Of a stretch of DNA of 64,000 bases, positions 50,501 to 56,500 are shown piece after piece. Source of the stretch: Nageia nagi (taxonomy: Eukaryota > Pinophyta); NCBI GenBank assembly GCA_050084985.1, contig JBITNC010000001.1:121148001-121212000 (forward strand). Reading direction: 5' to 3'. Positions within the stretch are counted from its first letter, which is position 1; each line of letters starts with the position of its first letter. The notes under the pieces were generated by a model. That model saw nothing but the letters and a program-made list of their open reading frames with translations, did not search any database and had not been told where the DNA came from. Both the position numbers and the translations under genes were made by a program.

Positions 50501-53500
50501 GATGATGATAGGGAACAACTATGTCAGCTTTGTGGGATCATTTTTTGGTGTGGTGTGTAGTGAGGAAGACCTAGGAGGCCCACGTTGGTGCATTGAGGTG
50601 TTTGTATGCCCTAGAGGGCAATCATTGGGTGCTTGAGGGTTTTGAAAGCCCTAGTTTGGTTTGTTTTTGCTAAGGGTGATTTTAGATCATCACAATAAAT
50701 ACAATATCAAAGTGACTATACGGATTCATCTTCATAGGTGACCTTTGAATTACACATAGATTCTTCATATGCACTTCCTTATGACTCCTAATATTCCACT
50801 AATCTCCTTCATACAAATTTACTATATTCAGTAAATATTACTGCTTTATTATAAATACCATAATTCTTAAGGATTAGGTGTCTGACAAAACCTCTCTATG
50901 CCTTGTTAAATACATGCAGAGAAATTTGTGAAATTGGAAAATGAAACAAATTATATTAGAATTTTGGTCTAAACAGTAGTTATATAGGGCTGTCTTGTTT
51001 GGCGTCCAGGCCTCTCAAAAGAGTCTTGGAATAAATTTGGAAGTGTATAAAATTGCTTCTTATTAGAAAAGCAATGCAAAAGGTGCAAACACCTTATTAT
51101 ATCATTTTGGCTGAAACAGGTATGTTACCCTTGCAAGAAGGAGCACACTGTCAATTTTGATGTACGTAAGCATACAATGCATGCAAAACACGTTATCAAG
51201 GTTCCAACTCAAGAGAAGGGTTGGTATCACAAAGGGATGAAATGGTTAACAAAATGCAGACCTCAATAGAATGATATACTTGAAAAACCATTGTCAATTG
51301 TAAAACTTGTTTAAGAAAGGTGATTGATATGCTTTGGTAGGATTCTAGTGAGAAGGAAGTTTCTATCAAAGTTGTCACGGACTGGGGGACGGGGAAACGA
51401 GGGGATGAGTCCCCATGGACAGCGACTCGATTTTAGGGAATGCGAGGGGGACAACAAGTATATATACTCTAAAAAATATTCAGAATTTTCAGATTTAAGA
51501 AAAGTAGACATTAGATATAGTTTCAATGTTTCATTCATCATTAGCATTCATGATTCATCCAAGGACCAATTCAAATACAGAACTTGCTTTGAAAAAAAAT
51601 CTATAACAACTAACATACTAACAAGTAACATGTAACATGATTATATTTGAAAATCAGAAATCTAAATCATAAATGATAAATCAGAATGAGCCATAAATAT
51701 ATTCTAATAATCATAGTCAATCATAATGCCATTAAGTTTGAATAGGGCATCTCAGTGGGAAACGTTTTGACAGGTTACACGACATGGTTTCATCAGGAAA
51801 TGAAAGAGTTATGGCCTCTTGAAGTTCGCTAGTTGGAAAAATCTTCCATATCGTGGCCTCTCACGGAAATCCAGAAACATCTCCATATTGACCCTTGAAA
51901 TGTGACACTCACTCCTTGGGATAGGAATTAATTATGGATTATATTTAGGTGTGAGCTTGGTAATTAATAATAGATTTAGTATGTTTTATAAGGGACACTT
52001 GTATGAATTGTAATACATGATTCCAAGGCAATTAATAATTGTAAATTCAATATTAGTCTCCAATTATGAGGCGTTGCATATCTGGCCATTGGATCTTGTA
52101 ATTATTGGCATCCCTAGGCAGTGTTGGCATATGTATGATACCTAGAACACACCTAACCCCACATTTGGACATTTGAGGGCCTCTATGAGGCTAACGTTGG
52201 ACTAGGGGGTTGGAGTGATGATTTTTAGGTGAGATCCAGATTTAGGAATTGTTATATAAGGAAGATTAGCATCATTGCTGGATATAGAGAATTATTATTA
52301 TCATTGATACCGTCCAGAGGACAAGAGTCTTAGTGCAGCGCTAAGCAAACCCCTACGTGCAACATCTAGGAGGATTAGCAGGTTGAGGGATCCTGTTAGT
52401 CTACGACTTTGGTGTAGCACCCTAGCCCATCGGGTGGTATTCCGAGGTTGAGCTTCTACCTTCAGTGGTTTCTAGTATTTGAGGAGGGCTCCTTCGGTGG
52501 AGAGGATTCAGGTTCTGAGGGAGCAAGATTGTCCCATTCACCATCCGTCCATCCAGCAATTAGAGACACACGTTGTGCCCTAGTTGGCTCCTTGGAGGCC
52601 AATGTCTAGCCTGGGAGCTTGGTATTGTATCATTTATCACTCTATATCATTTATATAGCCATTGGGCACTTGGATCGCCATATTTGTCTTGTGTATGCTT
52701 TCCTACTGCAATGTTGTGGTTTATTTGTCCATTCATGCATGTATGAGCCAGACGTTGGCATTGTGAGGGTTTGAATATTGATATCTGCTAGTCTTGACCA
52801 GCCATTGGCATTATTGTCTTGTGTAAGTGTGTAATTGATGCCCTAACATTGTGAGGTAGTTGAAGCTTGTATTTGCACTTCTAGGCTAGACGTGGGTGTT
52901 TTCTTGGTTGAATTTGCTAATTTGCATTTGAGTTTGTAATTGGATTTTTACACAATCTTTGACACTAGATCTAAATGATGTGAAAAAAAGGGTGTCTTTC
53001 CATTACACAAGGCATATGGTTTCATATAGATAGCTGTCTTCTATGTACCTGATTGTACAATCAGCTGAGGATGATCTTTAAGATTTGATTTTTTGGGAGA
53101 GAACAACTCTTACTCTCTTTGAACATTGCTTACAATACTCGAATTATTTTCTTTTAAAAAATAATTTGCTTTAGCTTTATAATATTCATCCCTTGGACTA
53201 AGCGATTTTGGGTTTTTCTGCCATGCTTAGACAGATATTTGGATAAGATACTTGGTGCCTATTTCAATTATGGAACACCATATACTGGTTCTCACTTGTA
53301 AAATTTCTTTTTTGGTGTTTTTGTAGATGCCAATTTATTTTCCTTTCCTTTCTTTGGTGCAGGTTTGAGATCACTTATACCTTGCTTTCTGGAAGCATGT
53401 CTGAATTGGAGTACCTTCAGGTAATCTCTGGATCTACGTATACATATTAGTTGTATCTGAAATTTCAGATGATACCAGCGGCCTTGAATACTGCTACTGT

Positions 53501-56500
53501 AGTGCTTTGTATATTTGATTATATTCATTTTTTTGTTTCCACTTTTTTAAGTAGTTGATCATTAATGTTTTGGATGTGATTTTTAAATTTGGAGCATGAA
53601 AAATTTAGTCAAACTGGTCAGCTTTCTCTCCAAAATGAAAATAAACCTTTTATGGGTAGCACAATGGTGGCTCTTACCAAATGCCCTCTAAATGAACTTC
53701 CCTAAACAGCCGCTGGTGCAAGAGAAGGGCCCTTCTCAACCAAGAAACGGGAAATTGTAACAACGTGATCAACCTTCATCCATGAAGTATAATCAAGATG
53801 TCCTCACTCAAGAGGAGCAACAATCTTAACATCACCTCAACATCCATCGGAAAATAAAAAAGTCAAAGGAGAAAGATCCAAAGTTATGTTGTCATCACAC
53901 AAATGGAATGTTTATAGCAGTATTCTCCTCACATCTGGAAGAAAATTGATCTGAGTCTTATCATAAGCATCATCACAATGGCATCAAGATCCTTCCCCAT
54001 GAGAATCAGAAGGAATTACAAGGAATATCATTGATTCACTACCACCATGCGAATCCTTAAGATCAACTAAAGTTACATGCACTGGGGTTGTGATAGAGAG
54101 TCCTTGAAGATGAACATTGAGAAATCTCATCACAACAAACCTTATGGCTGGTCTCAGTCATCAACATCATCAATGAAAGAAATCAATGGATCCAAGGAGA
54201 TATCACTGATTCACTATCACCACAAACACGCCTCTTAGCACACATAAGGATTGGAAGTAGGTACTTGGTATAGAAAGTTCTTGTAACCTCAATTCAACAA
54301 GGATCAATAAATGAGTAACCAAAATTAGTTCCAGGATTTGAATTATAGTTCGCAATCATATGACATTTTGAGATGAAGTGTGTGCAATTAAACCCCTTAG
54401 ATATGCAATTAATCAATTTCTCAGAATAAGAATAACTATCACAATCACCAAAACCACTTCTCTTCAATTGCTCTTCAATTTCTTGCAATGCTTTGAAGCA
54501 TTTGCTCAATGTTAGCTACTTAATTATCATAATCGTAGAGACCTATATATACTGAAGGATCTACTCTCTATGATCCGATATCACATATATTTTCTAAATG
54601 CAGAATTCTTTGTATGTAAATATATTTCCAATTATTTCCTCTCTCCTCAACTTCAACTGGTATTAGATTGCAAGCCCAAACCTCAAACCTTAGATGCTTT
54701 TTGCTGCAAATTGAAAATGAAGTTGGCCTAAATTAGAAAAGTGCACATATGGTTATTTCCTACAAGGCTACAATGAACTGGAAATTCTCAACATTGTTCT
54801 CCAATGTCTCTCTAAAAATATTTCAAAAATTCTTCATGATTCGTAAGAGATGATTTCTTTCTCAAACCAGTTTTTTTTTGGCAAAATCTTGGTTTAACCT
54901 GTAAGCTGCTGCAAATCTGGACAAAACATGAGGTGCACCCTTCCAAATACCAATCCTAACTGTTGACCAAAATATATAAGATTTCTTACGCAACAAAAGT
55001 GAGAGGACACAATCATTGGGAAGTGAGGTATGAAGCCAAATCCATCCAAGACTCCTCACTTAACATGGCAGGACACAAGTGCAAGCAATCAAAGCAGGAA
55101 GCTGGATTCGTGTGTCATAGAAGTACTCAATGCCAAATATTCTACCATGTTGAATTTTGAAATGTAATCCCAAATTATATAATATTATAAACCACAATCA
55201 GTGCACACATGTAGCACTATCATAATGACAAGAGCACTTAAAACAAATTAGGATGCCAAGAGCCATTGCAACAATAATGGACTCTATAAACACACACTCA
55301 TATGCGGGGAATAAGAAGAAAATATCAAATATGGACAAGCCTTTTGGGTCAACGTCAAACAGTTTGATAATGAAGGATATGAAGCAAGATATATGATTCG
55401 TATCCACACAATATGCAATGAGGCCCTTTCAAATAGTTACAAAGGTTTTTAAGTGATTTAGCTATGGTAAAGTGATGTGACAGGATAAATTATAAAATAA
55501 TACACATTAGGCAATGTTGAACTACTATGAAGAGCACACTGATAGTCGTCCACTAGAAAATCTTAATAAGAAAATATTACATTCCAACATATACTTAATC
55601 TATTAGCTATCTTCTCTCAAGAATCTATATCTGCCTTACTATGTTGTCTACTTGTTATTAGTTTTTCAAGGAAAGAGGGAAATTACTCTCTTGCTTATCT
55701 TTTCCATTTTAGTTTTCAGAACTAATTGATATGTTGCTTGCATATGGTGTTTTGCTATCTAATTGAAAACATATTTCAGAGACAAGGGACCTATATCGCC
55801 TTTGAAAAGTCTTGTATTATTATTTTTTTGCTTCCCACAAATATGTTCTGAATTTATGATTTATCAGATGTGTGAGGAACTGTAGTGTTGAAAATTAATT
55901 TAACATAAATTGAAGAGAAAACATCCTGTATAAAACTTCAATAAGCAATCCATTCCCTTTCACTTCAAGTTCCAAATAAATCTATTTGTCTGTTTGAAGC
56001 AGTGCATTGACTATTTAGTGACTCATTTTGAATGATATCCAAACATATGACGAAAGTTACAATGTTTTATCAAAGCAAGTAAAATATTGGTATTTTGGCT
56101 CTTTATTCCTCAAATTTCAGATAGGTTTAAGTTTTAACTAGTGGCAGCTTGAAAAATCTAAACATTGTTCAAAACTGGTTTCTATTGTTAATACAGCATG
56201 TGATTCTGTCTCTGTAAGCTTGTGTAGTACAGGCCTTCAAATGTCAGCATATGTCACATATGAACGTAGGTAGTAATTATTGCTGCATTTACATCTGCAT
56301 CACTTAAATTATAATATGATTGATGAAGTAGTAACTAAAAGTTTATGCATCCTTGTTGGCAATAAGGAGAATCACTGTTTGCCAACATGAATTTATTTGT
56401 CTGTGACTCATCAACTATATGGTGAGTCTCTTGTAGTTTATCTAATCTTACATCTCAGTATCCAAATGTGTGTAGCCTTCTGTTGGAGTGGTTTTAGGCT

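Larger units (their letters stand above)
47176..50694 (+). mobile_element. LTR element with full 5' LTR, truncated 3' LTR and unidentified ORFs
   Basis: The flanks 47171-47175 and 50695-50699 are both ATAAA. The 5' LTR (47176-48442) starts TGTGACG and ends CGTCACA. A PBS follows at 48445. The 3' LTR is only the last about 170 bp (50523-50694). The internal 2 kb has an ORF of 214 codons, a decayed repeat region and another ORF, with no recognisable protease, RT or integrase. It could be a non-autonomous member or a deletion derivative of the TGTGA-type family. Confidence 0.85.
9019..53362 (+). other. Giant (44,344 bp) phase-1 intron of the TerC gene
   Basis: The donor GTAATC at 9019 follows FAIL-G; the acceptor TTTGGTGCAG ends at 53362 and precedes the codon remainder GT TTG AGA, which restores Gly-Leu-Arg. 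No TerC exon was found between them. The protein sequence is contiguous across the gap in the family (AILGLRSL), so this is one intron. It is filled mostly by nested LTR retrotransposons, most of which read antisense to the gene. Confidence 0.88.
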
